Shown here one piece after another: positions 33,631-43,322 of a DNA stretch of 64,000 bases (positions are counted from its first letter, which is position 1; each line of letters begins with the position of its first letter). Made by a program: the position numbers and the translations under genes. The notes below the pieces were generated by a model that was not told the origin of the DNA, did no database searches, and worked only from the letters and a program-made list of their open reading frames with translations. The DNA is from Paraburkholderia tropica. Lineage in GTDB: Bacteria > Pseudomonadota > Gammaproteobacteria > Burkholderiales > Burkholderiaceae. Location: NCBI RefSeq assembly GCF_914484835.1, contig NZ_CAJZAR010000070.1, positions 28,638 through 92,637 of the forward strand. Reading direction: 5' to 3'.

Positions 33631-34941
33631 CTACGATTGCGCGACCGCGAGCGTCGAGCCGCGCCGATACAGCGTCAGCGTCGCGCCCAATCCACACGCC
33701 GCCGCGAAACACAGCCAGTAGCCGGGCGCGGCCTTATCGTGCGTGACCTGAATCAGCCACGTCGAGACCGCGGGCGTGAAGCCGCCGAACAGCGCCGTCG
33801 CAAGACTGAACGCGAGCGAGAAGCCCGCCACGCGAACCTGCGCGGGCATCACTTCCGTGAGCGCGGCAACCATCGCGCCGTTGTACATGCCGAAGAAAAA
33901 CGAGAACCACAGCAACACCGCGAGCATGCGCGCGAAGCTCGCGCTCGCCACCAGCCAGGACAGCGCGGGATACGCCGTGAGCAACGCGAGCACGGTGATG
34001 CCGACGAGAATCGGCTTGCGTCCGATGCGGTCGGAAATCGCGCCGCCGATCGGCAGCCAGAAGAAGTTCGACACGCCCACGCAGAGTGTCACGATCAGGC
34101 TCTCGGCGGTCGTGAGCTTGAGCACGGTCTTGCCGAAGGTCGGCGTATAGACGGTGATCAGGTAGAACGTCGTCGTGGTCATCGCGACCAGCAGCATGCC
34201 CGCGATCACGACGCGCCAGTTGGCGAGCAGCAGCGCGAACACCTCACGCACGCGCGGATGATGCGTGCGCGCGGCAAAGGCCTCGGTTTCCGCGAGCGTG
34301 CGGCGCAGCAGGAACAGGAACGGCACGATCGCGCAGCCGATCAGGAACGGAATGCGCCAGCCCCATGCCGCAATCGCGCTCGCGCTGAGCCACGTGTTGA
34401 GCGCGTAGCCGAGCGCCGCCGCCACCACGATCGCCACCTGCTGGCTCGCCGACTGCCAGCTCGTGTAGAAGCCCTTGGTGCCCGGCGTCGCGAGTTCGGC
34501 GAGATAGACGGAGACGCCGCCGAGTTCCGCACCCGCGGAAAAGCCCTGCAGCAAGCGCCCGAGCAACACGAGCAAGGGCGCGGCCACGCCGATGGCCGCA
34601 TAGCCCGGCACGGCCGCGATCAGGATCGTGCCGCTCGCCATGATCGCGAGCGTGACGATCAGGCCGCGTCGTCGGCCGACCTTGTCGATATACGCGCCGA
34701 GGAAAATCGCACCGAGCGGCCGCATCAGAAAGCCCGCGCCGAACACCGCGAAGGTGAGCATCAGCGAGGCAAATTCGCTGTCCGCCGGGAAGAACACGTG
34801 CGAAATCGACGTGGCGTAGAAGCCGAACAGAAAGAAGTCGAACTGTTCGAGGAAGTTGCCGCTCGTCACGCGCAACACGGCGGCAGCCGTCGATGCGCGC
34901 GTGCGGGCCGGGCGCGTCCCGGCGACGGTGGACGGGGTCAC
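33631..34941 (-). CDS. tcuC: Tricarballylate/citrate:proton symporter
   Basis: A 436-residue MFS symporter of the metabolite:H+ family (CitA/TcuC). Typical features are SGNFLEQFDFFLFGFYATSI in helix 1, FLMRPLGAIFLGAYIDKVGRR (loop 2-3), GRLLQGFSAGAELGGVSVYL in helix 4 and WGWRIPFLIGC. Directly downstream of tcuA and tcuB it is assigned as the importer of tricarballylate; citrate is the alternative. The start is a GTG with AAGGAGA nine bases before it. The 92-base gap to tcuB suggests the same transcript. Confidence 0.88.
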   Translation of the reverse strand: MTPSTVAGTRPARTRASTAAAVLRVTSGNFLEQFDFFLFGFYATSISHVFFPADSEFASLMLTFAVFGAGFLMRPLGAIFLGAYIDKVGRRRGLIVTLAIMASGTILIAAVPGYAAIGVAAPLLVLLGRLLQGFSAGAELGGVSVYLAELATPGTKGFYTSWQSASQQVAIVVAAALGYALNTWLSASAIAAWGWRIPFLIGCAIVPFLFLLRRTLAETEAFAARTHHPRVREVFALLLANWRVVIAGMLLVAMTTTTFYLITVYTPTFGKTVLKLTTAESLIVTLCVGVSNFFWLPIGGAISDRIGRKPILVGITVLALLTAYPALSWLVASASFARMLAVLLWFSFFFGMYNGAMVAALTEVMPAQVRVAGFSLAFSLATALFGGFTPAVSTWLIQVTHDKAAPGYWLCFAAACGLGATLTLYRRGSTLAVAQS

Positions 34942-35033
34942 GATGCGTGTCTCCTTGTGATTTTGTGGGGTCCTGCGGGTGTTGCGGGTGTTGCTTGCGC
35001 TGCTCGTGCTGCTTTTGCTGCCTCGTGCTGGCT

Positions 35034-36269
35034 TCAGTCGGCGGCCGTGGCGGGCGCCTTCGCCGTGCGTCGTTCGATGGCGGCCTTCACGAGCGCCGCA
35101 CTACGAAAGATGCCGTGCGCGAACTTGCCGTACGGCATCGTCGCGAACAGCGCCATCACCGCGCCCAGGTGCACGGCGAGCAGCGCGGACATCGCACTGG
35201 TTTCTCGCCAGGCGAGCAGCGCGAGTCCGCTTGCGCTCGTCATGATCAGCAGCGCGATAAACGCGCGGTCCATCGGACGCTGACGCAGGTCCGTACGCGC
35301 CGGATCGCGACGCAGATTCAGCCACAGCAAACCCGATGCGCCCGCTAGCAGACTCACGCCGCCTACGGTGCCGAGCAGCACCGGCGCGCTCAGCAACGGA
35401 TACGGCGCTTCCAGCCCGAACGCATACTGATAGAGCGTCGCGACCGCCGTGGCCGCGAAGCACAGCATGAAGCCGTAGAAGGTCAGATGGTGGAAGCGGC
35501 GGCGCGCGAGCGTGAAGCGATCGTCGGCTTCGTTGCAGCCATCGCCGTGGCCGCCGTCGAGATACTTGAGCGTGAGCGCGTCGTGCGCGGCTTCGGCGAG
35601 CGCGCCCGGCGTGGCCTCGCCCGTCGAGATATCGCGCAGAAAACGCGTGACGCCCACGCCCAGCGCCAGCATCGCGAACAGAAACACCGCGCCGAACAGC
35701 GCCGCGAGCACGTTGTGCGGAAAGATCGCGTAGAAGTTGCCGCCCGCGATGGCGCTGCCGAATGCGCTGCCGCCGAGCACCGCGCCCAGCGCGATGAACG
35801 ACGCGAGGCCGAGCGCCAGCGCGAACGCCACCGTCAAACCGTTGCGCTTGTAGAGCGCGCCGAACGCACGCGGCCACGCGTATTCCGTGTAGGTGTCCAG
35901 ACGAACCTGCGCCATCGCCTGCGGCACATTCACGGCGAATTCGTGCGGCGGCGCATACTGGCACGCGTGATAACACGCGCCGCAGTTATGGCAGAGATTG
36001 GCGAGATAGTTGACGTCGGCTTTCGCGAACGAGAGACGCTTCGTCATCGCCGGAAACACCGCGCAAAAACCCTCGCAATAGCGGCACGCGTTGCAGATCT
36101 GCATTTGCCGCGCGACTTCGGTTTCGTGCGGCGTCATCGGCTGCATCTGTTGCAGCGGCGCGAAGCGGATCACCTGTTCGCGCGCACCCGCATCCGTTCC
36201 CATCTCGGCGCGCGCGCCGGGCGCGGCCAGTTCGCGCGCCTCGCGCGTCAATGCTTCAAGCTGCTGCAC
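35034..36269 (-). CDS. tcuB: Tricarballylate utilization Fe-S/membrane protein
   Basis: A 411-residue membrane electron-transfer protein (TcuB/CitB). Two 4Fe-4S-type Cys clusters occur near the N-terminus (CNACRYCEGFCAVFP and CHNCGACYHACQYAPPHEF), followed by six or so helices with His ligands probably for haem (FHHLTFYGFMLCF, HLGAVMALFATMPYGKFAHGI). In Salmonella, TcuB reoxidises the FADH2 of TcuA by passing electrons to the quinone pool. The GTG start overlaps the end of tcuA by 14 bases, showing coupling. Confidence 0.92.
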   Translation of the reverse strand: MQQLEALTREARELAAPGARAEMGTDAGAREQVIRFAPLQQMQPMTPHETEVARQMQICNACRYCEGFCAVFPAMTKRLSFAKADVNYLANLCHNCGACYHACQYAPPHEFAVNVPQAMAQVRLDTYTEYAWPRAFGALYKRNGLTVAFALALGLASFIALGAVLGGSAFGSAIAGGNFYAIFPHNVLAALFGAVFLFAMLALGVGVTRFLRDISTGEATPGALAEAAHDALTLKYLDGGHGDGCNEADDRFTLARRRFHHLTFYGFMLCFAATAVATLYQYAFGLEAPYPLLSAPVLLGTVGGVSLLAGASGLLWLNLRRDPARTDLRQRPMDRAFIALLIMTSASGLALLAWRETSAMSALLAVHLGAVMALFATMPYGKFAHGIFRSAALVKAAIERRTAKAPATAAD

Positions 36270-37713
36270 GTGCTGCTCCCTTCGAATCGAATGCGGCGCG
36301 CGCGGCCTGCGTGCCCGCGATGCGCCCGAACGCGGTGCCGATCGACATCCCCACGCCCGCCGTATACCCCTGGCCGAGCACGTTGCCCGCCATCATTTCG
36401 CCCGCCACGTAGAGGTTCGCGCTCGGCTCGCCGTCGAAGTGCACCTGCGCGTACTCGTTCACCTTGAGCCCGAGATACGTGAACGTGATGCCGGGCCGCA
36501 GCGCGTAGCCGTAGAACGGCGGCGTATCGAGCGGCAGCGCCCAGTGCGTCTTGGGCGGCTGCAACTGCTCGGTGTGGCAGTCGTCGAGTTTCGTGTGATC
36601 GAAGGTGCCGACGCGGCACGCCGCGTTGTAACGTTGCACCGTCTCGACGAAGCGCGCCTCGGGCAAGCCGAGCTGGCGCGCGAGTTCTGGCAGCGTATTC
36701 GCCTGCACGCCGGGAAACACCGGCGGCATGAAGCGGCCCACGGCCTTCGAATCGATGATCGAATAGCCGATCTGATCCGGCTGCTGCGCGACGAGGCGGC
36801 CCCAGATCGCGTAGCGCTTGGGCCAGAAGTCCTCGCCTTCGTCGTAGAAGCGTTCGGCGTCGCGATTCACGACCACGCCCAGCGAAACGCAGTCGATCCG
36901 CGTGCAGATGCCGCCGTCGTAGAGCGGCGCGCGCGCGTCGATCGCGACGCAATGCGATTGCGACGGGTCGCCGATCGCGTCCGCGCCCGCCTCGATCATG
37001 TGCTTGAGCAGCACGCCTTCGTTGAAGCGCGTGCCGCGAATCAGGAAGTTGTCGGCGGGCCATTCGCCGCGCGCGTTCTGCCCCCACGCTTCGCGCAGCC
37101 ACGCACGGTTCGACTCGAAGCCGCCCGCCGCGAGCACGCAGGCGCGCGCCGCGAAACGCTGCGCGCCGCTGTACGCGGCGACGAAACGCGTGCCTTCCAT
37201 CTCGATGCGATCGACGGGCGTTTCGTAGCGGATCTGCACGCCGAGCGCTTCGGCGCTGCGGTAATACGCGTTGACGAGCGCCTTGCCGCCGCCCATGAAA
37301 AACGCGTTGGTGCGCGCCACGTGCAGCGCGCCCGAGAGCGGCGGCTGAAAGCGCACACCGTGCTTGCGCATCCACGGCCTGCAAGTCGACGACGCGCGGA
37401 TCACGAGTCGCGCGAGCGCCTCGTTCGTGATGCCGCCCGTGACTTTCAACAGGTCCTGCCAGTATTCTTCCTCGGGATAAGCGTCGACGAGCACGTCTTG
37501 CGGCGCGTCGTGCATGCAGCGCAGATTGCGCGTGTGCTGCGAATTGCCGCCGCGCCATGCGCGCGGCGCGCTTTCGAGCAGCAGCACCGACGCGCCGGCT
37601 TCGCGCGCCATCAGCGCGGCGCAGAGCGCAGCATTGCCGCCGCCGATCACGAGGACGTCGGCGACGACGGTAGGGGTTTGCGCGCTGGGGATCGCGTTGG
37701 ATCGTTCGGCCAT
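36256..37713 (-). CDS. tcuA: FAD-dependent tricarballylate dehydrogenase
   Basis: A 485-residue flavoprotein of the succinate-dehydrogenase/fumarate-reductase family. The FAD fold starts ADVLVIGGGNAALCAALMA with LLLESAP at the second strand. AWRGGNSQHTRN is a substrate/FAD-loop motif, RYAIWGRLVAQ lies mid-protein, and the end has GVMSIGTAFGRIAG-type FAD contacts. It oxidises tricarballylate to cis-aconitate, which enters the TCA cycle and relieves aconitase inhibition. GGAGA lies before the ATG. It is the first structural gene after tcuR. Confidence 0.92.
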   Translation of the reverse strand: MAERSNAIPSAQTPTVVADVLVIGGGNAALCAALMAREAGASVLLLESAPRAWRGGNSQHTRNLRCMHDAPQDVLVDAYPEEEYWQDLLKVTGGITNEALARLVIRASSTCRPWMRKHGVRFQPPLSGALHVARTNAFFMGGGKALVNAYYRSAEALGVQIRYETPVDRIEMEGTRFVAAYSGAQRFAARACVLAAGGFESNRAWLREAWGQNARGEWPADNFLIRGTRFNEGVLLKHMIEAGADAIGDPSQSHCVAIDARAPLYDGGICTRIDCVSLGVVVNRDAERFYDEGEDFWPKRYAIWGRLVAQQPDQIGYSIIDSKAVGRFMPPVFPGVQANTLPELARQLGLPEARFVETVQRYNAACRVGTFDHTKLDDCHTEQLQPPKTHWALPLDTPPFYGYALRPGITFTYLGLKVNEYAQVHFDGEPSANLYVAGEMMAGNVLGQGYTAGVGMSIGTAFGRIAGTQAARAAFDSKGAARAAA

Positions 37714-37828
37714 CTTCGTTTGTCTCCTTCGAGACGCACTCTAGAGGGCACGCGCCGCGCGCGCCAGCAGGCGCACGGCAACGGGTCTTCATGATTCGTG
37801 AAGACCTGCGGCCAAGCGGCCGCGTTGT

Positions 37829-38752
37829 TTATGCGCGCAGCACAGCGCCGGGCCAGCGCCCGGCCTGCACGAGTTCGCGCGCGACATCGGCGAGCACGAC
37901 GCGGGCCGCGAGCGCGGCGGGCGAGAGTTCGTCGTCGGAGACGCTGGCGAGCAGGTTCGGACGCAGCGCGTCGCGGTCGGACACGCGCACGCTCGCGAGC
38001 GTGCCGGGCGCCACACGCGCGAGCGCCGCGCCCGGCTGGATCGTCGCCGCGAGGCCGTGGCAGACGGCGTCCATCAGCACGGCGAGGCCGTCGACTTCCG
38101 CGACCACGTTCGGCGCGCTGCGCGCCCGCTCGAACGCCTTCGAGAGCAGACTGCGCAAGCCGTGCGATCCGCTCGGCAAAATCAGCCGCAGATCGCCGAG
38201 CTTCGCGAGCGCCACGCGCGAACCCGTGGGCATGCCCGCGAGATCCTTCGCGCCGATCACGAACAGACGTTCGTCGAGCAGCGGCATCACGCTCCAGCGC
38301 TGCGCGGGTTCCTCGCGGAAAATCACCGCCAGATCGATCTGCCGCGCGCCCAGCATCGCGCCGAGATAACCCGAGAGACTTTCGACCATGCGCAGCCGCA
38401 CATCGGGATAGCGCGCCTGCATCGCGCGCATGAACGGCACGGCGAGCACGCCGCTCGTGCTGGGCGGCAGGCCCACGCTCACCTGGCCCGAGAGACGCTT
38501 CTCGCGCGCGGCGGCGGCGGCCGCATCGACGTGACGCAGCGCGAGCTGCGCCTGACGCCAGAACGCGAGGCCCGCGTCGGTGGGCACGACGCCGCCCGAG
38601 GTGCGCTGCAACAAGCGCGTCGAGAGTTCGCTTTCGAGCCGGCTGATCTGCTGGCTCAGCGCCGAGGTGACCATGCCCAGTTCGAGCGCCGCGCGGCCCA
38701 TGCTGCCGTGTTCGATCACGCTGACGAAATAGCGCAGTTGGCGTAGCTCCAT
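37829..38752 (-). CDS. tcuR: LysR-family regulator of tricarballylate genes
   Basis: A 307-residue LysR protein. The helix-turn-helix reads LRQLRYFVSVIEHGSMGRAAL with SALSQQISRLESELSTRLLQR; the effector domain follows from residue about 92 (GQVSVGLPPSTSGVLAVPF). It lies upstream of tcuA in the same direction, as in Salmonella tcuRABC, where TcuR activates the operon with tricarballylate. A 115-base gap to tcuA would hold the target promoter. Assignment to TcuR rests mainly on position. Confidence 0.85.
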   Translation of the reverse strand: MELRQLRYFVSVIEHGSMGRAALELGMVTSALSQQISRLESELSTRLLQRTSGGVVPTDAGLAFWRQAQLALRHVDAAAAAAREKRLSGQVSVGLPPSTSGVLAVPFMRAMQARYPDVRLRMVESLSGYLGAMLGARQIDLAVIFREEPAQRWSVMPLLDERLFVIGAKDLAGMPTGSRVALAKLGDLRLILPSGSHGLRSLLSKAFERARSAPNVVAEVDGLAVLMDAVCHGLAATIQPGAALARVAPGTLASVRVSDRDALRPNLLASVSDDELSPAALAARVVLADVARELVQAGRWPGAVLRA

Positions 38753-38836
38753 CGTTTCTCCGCTCGCGGCTCAGGTTGCGACAGGCGCTATTGTCGATAG
38801 CGCCAACGCAAAACGCAAACGCCGCGCGCGCGGGCG

Positions 38837-40195
38837 CTAGTCGAGGTTGAGCGGCGGCAGCTGCGAGCGCGCCTTTTCGAGCGCGATGCGCTGCGTGCGC
38901 CGCAACGCGCGGCGCAGTGCGCGCAACGGCTGCGTGCCGATGCGCGCGTCGGCGGGCGCGGCATAGGTCTGGTCGATCGCGTCAATCACCTGCGCGCTCG
39001 CGGCATCGTCGCAACGCTCGCGCAGCGCGTCCACGCGCGCGGGATGCGCGACATCGCGCCGACGGTCGAGCCAGCGATAGAGCGCGGCGACCGTTTGCGC
39101 CTGCGTGCCGCGCCGCGCTGCGTGCAACAGCGCGCGCCATGCGGGATGCTCGCCGCCGCGATAGCGTTCGACGGCGACATGCACCGCGCGCCGCGCCGCC
39201 CGCCATCGCGCTGCGAGCCACGGCCACGCCCAGACGGCCAGCAAGACCGCCACGATGCAAGCGATGCCCCAGCCAATACGCGCGCCGTCGATATAGATCA
39301 CACGATGCGCCGCGCCCTTGCCGAGCGGATCGGCGGGAATAGCGAACAAGGGCTTCTCATGCGCCGCTTCGGCCGAGATCTTCACCGCGGGAAGCACGAG
39401 CGTTTCCTCGCGCTGCGTCTTCGTATTCCACCACTCGACCGATAGCTCCGGCAGCCGCACGGCCCCCGCGCGCTCGACGACATAACTCGCGGTATCGGTG
39501 CGCTCGCCCGCCACGAGTCCTTGCCGGTCATCGACGATATTCTTCGTCGCGGCCTGCGTGCCGTAGCGCTTCAAACCGGCCACGTCCACGGGCGCGATCG
39601 GCGGAATCAGCATCGACTCGGTTCCCGCCGCGCGCTGCGTGATGGTGCGCGTGACGACGTCGCCGACCTTCACGCGCGCGACGCGCGGCGTGATCGTCTG
39701 CGAGACGCTCAATTGCGGCGCGGGAAAGAACACCGCCATATCCTGCGCGCCGGGTGGCAGCGTCGCGACCAGTTCGAGTGCGGGCGTTTTCGCCTGCACG
39801 GGCGTGTCGGTGCCGCCAGGATGCAGCGTGATCGCGAACGGCGCGATCACATAGCGCTTGCCCGCGCGCGGCGTGATGCGATACGCGCGGCTCACGCCGA
39901 ACCATTTGACGCCGTCGATCGTTTCGTCGAGGTTCTGGGCGTTCTCGTCGGGCAGCGTCACGAAGGCGTCGGGCACGTTGGGCAGCGGCCAGTCGGGCGC
40001 ATCGGTGAACCACGTGGTCGTGAGGCAATCGACGACGAGCTTCACCTGCGTGCCCGCCACCACGCTGCCCGACGGTTCGAGATGCGCACGCACGAGGACT
40101 TGCGGCGGCGCGTCTGCGTCCGCGTGCGCGTTGAACGCTGCCATCGCCAACATCATCAGCATGACGAAGTATCTTGCGAACCCGCGCGCCATCAT
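38837..40195 (-). CDS. BatD-like membrane protein
   Basis: About 452 residues. A signal peptide (MLMMLAMAAFNAHA) is followed by a periplasmic beta-rich domain with an Ig-like oxygen-tolerance pattern (VLVRAHLEPSGSVVAGTQVKL; TRTITQRAAGTESMLIPPI), one transmembrane helix near residue 310 (IGWGIACIVAVLLAVWAWPWL) and a cytoplasmic helical tail. The start ATG at 40195 overlaps the stop of the upstream VWA gene. It is the last gene of a six-gene MoxR-VWA cluster of the Bat (Bacteroides aerotolerance) type; BatD proteins are thought to assemble with the VWA proteins at the membrane. The biochemical role is unknown. Confidence 0.8.
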   Translation of the reverse strand: MMARGFARYFVMLMMLAMAAFNAHADADAPPQVLVRAHLEPSGSVVAGTQVKLVVDCLTTTWFTDAPDWPLPNVPDAFVTLPDENAQNLDETIDGVKWFGVSRAYRITPRAGKRYVIAPFAITLHPGGTDTPVQAKTPALELVATLPPGAQDMAVFFPAPQLSVSQTITPRVARVKVGDVVTRTITQRAAGTESMLIPPIAPVDVAGLKRYGTQAATKNIVDDRQGLVAGERTDTASYVVERAGAVRLPELSVEWWNTKTQREETLVLPAVKISAEAAHEKPLFAIPADPLGKGAAHRVIYIDGARIGWGIACIVAVLLAVWAWPWLAARWRAARRAVHVAVERYRGGEHPAWRALLHAARRGTQAQTVAALYRWLDRRRDVAHPARVDALRERCDDAASAQVIDAIDQTYAAPADARIGTQPLRALRRALRRTQRIALEKARSQLPPLNLD

Positions 40196-41781
40196 GGCGA
40201 TGCTCCCGCTGTATTGCCAGACTCCTGCTCGAAGCGCTGCTTCAGAAATTGCGCGGGCGACGTGTTGAGCCCGCGCATCCACACATCGTCGGACGGCTGC
40301 GCAATCAGCGTGCTGCGCTCGATCTGGCCGTGCTTCTTCTGCTTCTTGATATCGTCCGATTCCTCGTCTTCTTCGTCTTGCTGCGGTTCCTGCTTCGGCT
40401 TCGCGAGCAGCGTGCGCATCAGGTCGCGATTTTGCGTCGCTTCGCGCATTCGCGGCGCAAGCGCGAGTGCTTCGTCATAAGCCTTGATCGCGTTGCCGTA
40501 GTCCTGCAGATGCGCGAGCGCATTGCCCATGTAGAAGCGCGCCTGCGCGCCGCGCTGCCCCGCGAAGGTCGCGAGCGCGCCCTCGTAATCGCCCGCCTGA
40601 TATTGCGCGCGGCCCTTCCACACCGGATCGTCGAAACGCTGCGCCGCGCGCGCGTAGTCGCCGTGCTCGAAGTACCAGCGGCCTTGCTGATCGTGCGTCG
40701 CGAACAGGTCGAGCCAGTTCCATGCGGCCGCGTGCGCCTGCTGCGGCAGGCCTTGCAGCACGAGCACCGCGAACACGGCGGGCAGCCACTTGACGGTCCA
40801 GCCGCGCCGGAAGCTCAACAGCCCGAGCAGGATCAGCGGCAGCACGAGCCAGTAGCCGTCCTCGCGCCAGCGCGGCGTGCGCTTCGCTTCGTCGGCGGCG
40901 TCGAGCCAGGTCTGCGCGCGATGCTGGACCCAGCGGATGTCGTCGCCGTCGCTGCGCAGGCTGGCGAGCGGCACGCCTGCTTCGTCGGCGACACGGCGGA
41001 TCGCGTCGGGATCGAACGCGCCTGTGCGCGCGTGGCCTTGCGCGTCGAGTTCCACTTGCCCATCCGCGCCGCGCAGCGCGCCGCCGTCGCGCGTGCCGAC
41101 CGCCAGCCACAAGACCTGCTGACGGGAGCGTTTCACCGCTTGCACGAAGGCCTCGGCGTGCGCGGGATCGATGCCGTCGCTGATGAGGACGATCGTGCCC
41201 GGCACGGGATCGTGTGCAAGCAGCGACTCGGCGGCGGCGAGACCGGCGGCGGCATTCTTGCCGTCGTCGGGCATGAGGGCGGGCGAGAGCGCGGGCAAAT
41301 AGAGTTGCAGCATCTCGCGGTCGTCGGTGGGCGGCACGACGAGATGCGCGGTCGAGGCGAACACGACGAGCCCCGTGCGCGCGCCTTTGCGCGCGGCGGC
41401 GAGATCGAGCACCTTCTGCTTCGCGCGTTCGAGGCGCGTGGGCGCGATGTCGCTCGCGTCCATCGACGGCGCGAGTTCGAGCACGATCACGAGCGGCGCC
41501 TTGTCCTGATCGAACGGCGGGCGTTCCTGCCGCCACGCCGGACCCGCGACGGCGACGGCGGCGAGTGCGATGCAGAGCGCGAGCGTATCGACGGGACGCA
41601 AGCGGCGCTGCGTGCGTCCGCCCACGATCAGATGGTCGAGCAGATGCGGTTCGACGATGCCGCGCCAGCGTCCGCGCACATCGTGACGACGGCGCCAGAT
41701 CACGGGCAACAGCGCGGCGAGCAGCAGCAGCCAGAGCCAGTGCGGACGCAGAAAGTGGAACGCGGTCAGGTCAATGGACAT
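40192..41781 (-). CDS. VWA/TPR membrane protein, BatB/BatC-like, degenerate MIDAS
   Basis: A 529-residue fusion. Two N-terminal helices are followed by a von Willebrand A domain (residues about 95-290), a third helix, TPR repeats (WYFEHGDYARAAQRFDDPVW, AQYQAGDYEGALATFAGQRG, FYMGNALAHLQDYGNAIKAY) and an acidic Gln-rich tail. The metal-ion site, normally D-x-S-x-S, is Glu102-x-Ala104-x-Ser106 (LELAPSMDASD), so metal-dependent ligand binding is doubtful. It combines the parts of BatB and BatC seen elsewhere as separate genes. The start MSIDLTAF at 41781 overlaps the preceding VWA gene. Confidence 0.85.
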   Translation of the reverse strand: MSIDLTAFHFLRPHWLWLLLLAALLPVIWRRRHDVRGRWRGIVEPHLLDHLIVGGRTQRRLRPVDTLALCIALAAVAVAGPAWRQERPPFDQDKAPLVIVLELAPSMDASDIAPTRLERAKQKVLDLAAARKGARTGLVVFASTAHLVVPPTDDREMLQLYLPALSPALMPDDGKNAAAGLAAAESLLAHDPVPGTIVLISDGIDPAHAEAFVQAVKRSRQQVLWLAVGTRDGGALRGADGQVELDAQGHARTGAFDPDAIRRVADEAGVPLASLRSDGDDIRWVQHRAQTWLDAADEAKRTPRWREDGYWLVLPLILLGLLSFRRGWTVKWLPAVFAVLVLQGLPQQAHAAAWNWLDLFATHDQQGRWYFEHGDYARAAQRFDDPVWKGRAQYQAGDYEGALATFAGQRGAQARFYMGNALAHLQDYGNAIKAYDEALALAPRMREATQNRDLMRTLLAKPKQEPQQDEEDEESDDIKKQKKHGQIERSTLIAQPSDDVWMRGLNTSPAQFLKQRFEQESGNTAGASP

Positions 41782-42820
41782 GATCGGGCTCCGCTTTTGC
41801 GGCGTCGATTTGAACCGCCTCGGCAGTCGTGCGCGTGCGGGCGCGCAGCAGCGCAACGCCCAGCGCCACCACGTGATAGAGCGAGAGCAGCAGCAGCCCC
41901 GCGCCCAACGGCACCCAGTAAAAATCGCGCTGCGGCCGGTAAATCTCGTGCTTCACCGCGACCGGCGTGATGCGGTCGAGCGTGGCGTAGACGTCCGCGA
42001 GTTCGGCTTCGTCGCCGAGCGCGCGGAAGGCGCGGCCGCCGGTCGTATCGGCGATACGCTGAAGCGCCTCCAGATCGACACGATCCTCGCCCGACGCGGC
42101 CGCATCGCCGATGCCGATGGTGTCGATCGTCAGCCCATGATGTTTCGCGATCTGCGCCGCGTTTTCAGGGGGAATCGCGCTGGCCGTGTCGTTGCCGTCG
42201 GTCAGCAGGATCAGCACTTTTTGCGGCGCGGGCGAGGCGTCCATCAGCTTCACGCTCACGCCGATCGCATCGCCGATCGCCGTGCGCGCGCCCGCCATGC
42301 CGATCTGCATCTGATCCAGCAGCGTGAGCACGGCGTCGTGATCGAGCGTGAGCGGCGCCTGCGGATACGCGGCCTGCCCGAACACCACGAGGCCGATGCG
42401 GTCCTGCGTGCGCTTGCGGATGAAGTCGGCGACCACGCGCTTCACCGCCGTGAGCCGATCCATGCGCTCGCCCGTGGCGGCGTTCGCGAAGTCGCGCGTC
42501 GACATGGACTGCGAGAGATCGATCGCGAGCATCAGATCGCGTCCGGGCGTATCGTGCGTGACGGGCGGCTCGACGTACACGGGTTTCGCGGCGGCGCTCA
42601 GCAGCAGGCACCAGAGCAGCGGCGCCATCGCGCGTTGCAGCCAGTTGCGCCGCAGCCGCACGCCGCCAGGCGCGGGACGCTCGCCCGCCGCGCCCGCCAT
42701 TTCGTGAAAGAACGGCACGCGAACGGCCTGCGCTTTCGTGCGGTACGCGGGCCACAGCCACCACACCAGCGCGGGCAGCGGCAGCAGCGCGAACAGCCAC
42801 GGAAGCTCAAATTTCCACAT
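41771..42820 (-). CDS. VWA-domain membrane protein, BatA-like
   Basis: A 349-residue protein. Helices near residues 8-24 and 65-80 are followed by a VWA domain (about 95-300) with an intact MIDAS Asp101-x-Ser103-x-Ser105 (AIDLSQSM), Thr in GMAGARTAIGDAI and Asp in ILLTDGND, and a C-terminal helix. The start MWKFELPW at 42820 lies inside the end of the DUF4381 gene. It likely acts with the MoxR ATPase as a metal-dependent chaperone or assembly factor for envelope or enzyme complexes; the client here is unknown. Confidence 0.87.
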   Translation of the reverse strand: MWKFELPWLFALLPLPALVWWLWPAYRTKAQAVRVPFFHEMAGAAGERPAPGGVRLRRNWLQRAMAPLLWCLLLSAAAKPVYVEPPVTHDTPGRDLMLAIDLSQSMSTRDFANAATGERMDRLTAVKRVVADFIRKRTQDRIGLVVFGQAAYPQAPLTLDHDAVLTLLDQMQIGMAGARTAIGDAIGVSVKLMDASPAPQKVLILLTDGNDTASAIPPENAAQIAKHHGLTIDTIGIGDAAASGEDRVDLEALQRIADTTGGRAFRALGDEAELADVYATLDRITPVAVKHEIYRPQRDFYWVPLGAGLLLLSLYHVVALGVALLRARTRTTAEAVQIDAAKAEPDHVH

Positions 42821-43322
42821 GGTGATGGGCGATCCAGTCGCGCGCGGCATCGACGAGACGTTGTGCGTCGGCGCTCGCCACCGCCGCGCGCTGCGACTCG
42901 GGTCCGTAACTCACGAGCATGAGCAGCGCGCCGCTCTGTGCGTCGAAGCCGTGCGTGCGCTGAAGAAAGTCGAGCCACGCCGCGCCGCTGAGCGCCGCCA
43001 CGCGCTCGCGCGGCAGCACGGCAAGCGCCGTGCGCTTGAGCAGGCTCGCGAGGTCCGCGAGTGCCGGGGCGCGCTGCGCGCCATCGCCGATGCGCGTGGC
43101 GATGCCCGCGAGTTCCGCGAGCGCGAGCCGCCGATAACGCTGCTTCCGATGACGACGCCATGCAAACCACGCAATCGCCAGCGTCGCCGCAAGCAGCAAC
43201 GCGAGCACGATCAGCCAGCCGACCGTCTGCGGCCAGTACGGCACGGGCGCGGGCAACGCAAGCTCGCGCAACGCTTGCAGGTCGGCGGGCGTGTTGGCGG
43301 GGGCGGAGATCGGCGTGCTCAC
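42807..43322 (-). CDS. DUF4381 small membrane protein
   Basis: A 171-residue protein. LALPAPVPYWPQTVGWLIVLALLL is the DUF4381 hallmark (short Pro-rich lead then a single helix at about 30-50), followed by a basic RRHRKQRYRR and a cytoplasmic helical domain. It belongs to MoxR/Bat clusters between DUF58 and the VWA genes. The GTG start at 43322 overlaps the DUF58 stop; a longer frame upstream only shadows DUF58. Confidence 0.82.
   Translation of the reverse strand: MSTPISAPANTPADLQALRELALPAPVPYWPQTVGWLIVLALLLAATLAIAWFAWRRHRKQRYRRLALAELAGIATRIGDGAQRAPALADLASLLKRTALAVLPRERVAALSGAAWLDFLQRTHGFDAQSGALLMLVSYGPESQRAAVASADAQRLVDAARDWIAHHHVEI

Noticed and set aside
41771..42820. MoxR/VWA cluster as methanol-dehydrogenase maturation
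   Set aside because: No methanol dehydrogenase or PQQ genes are nearby; the cluster order fits the general Bat-like type.
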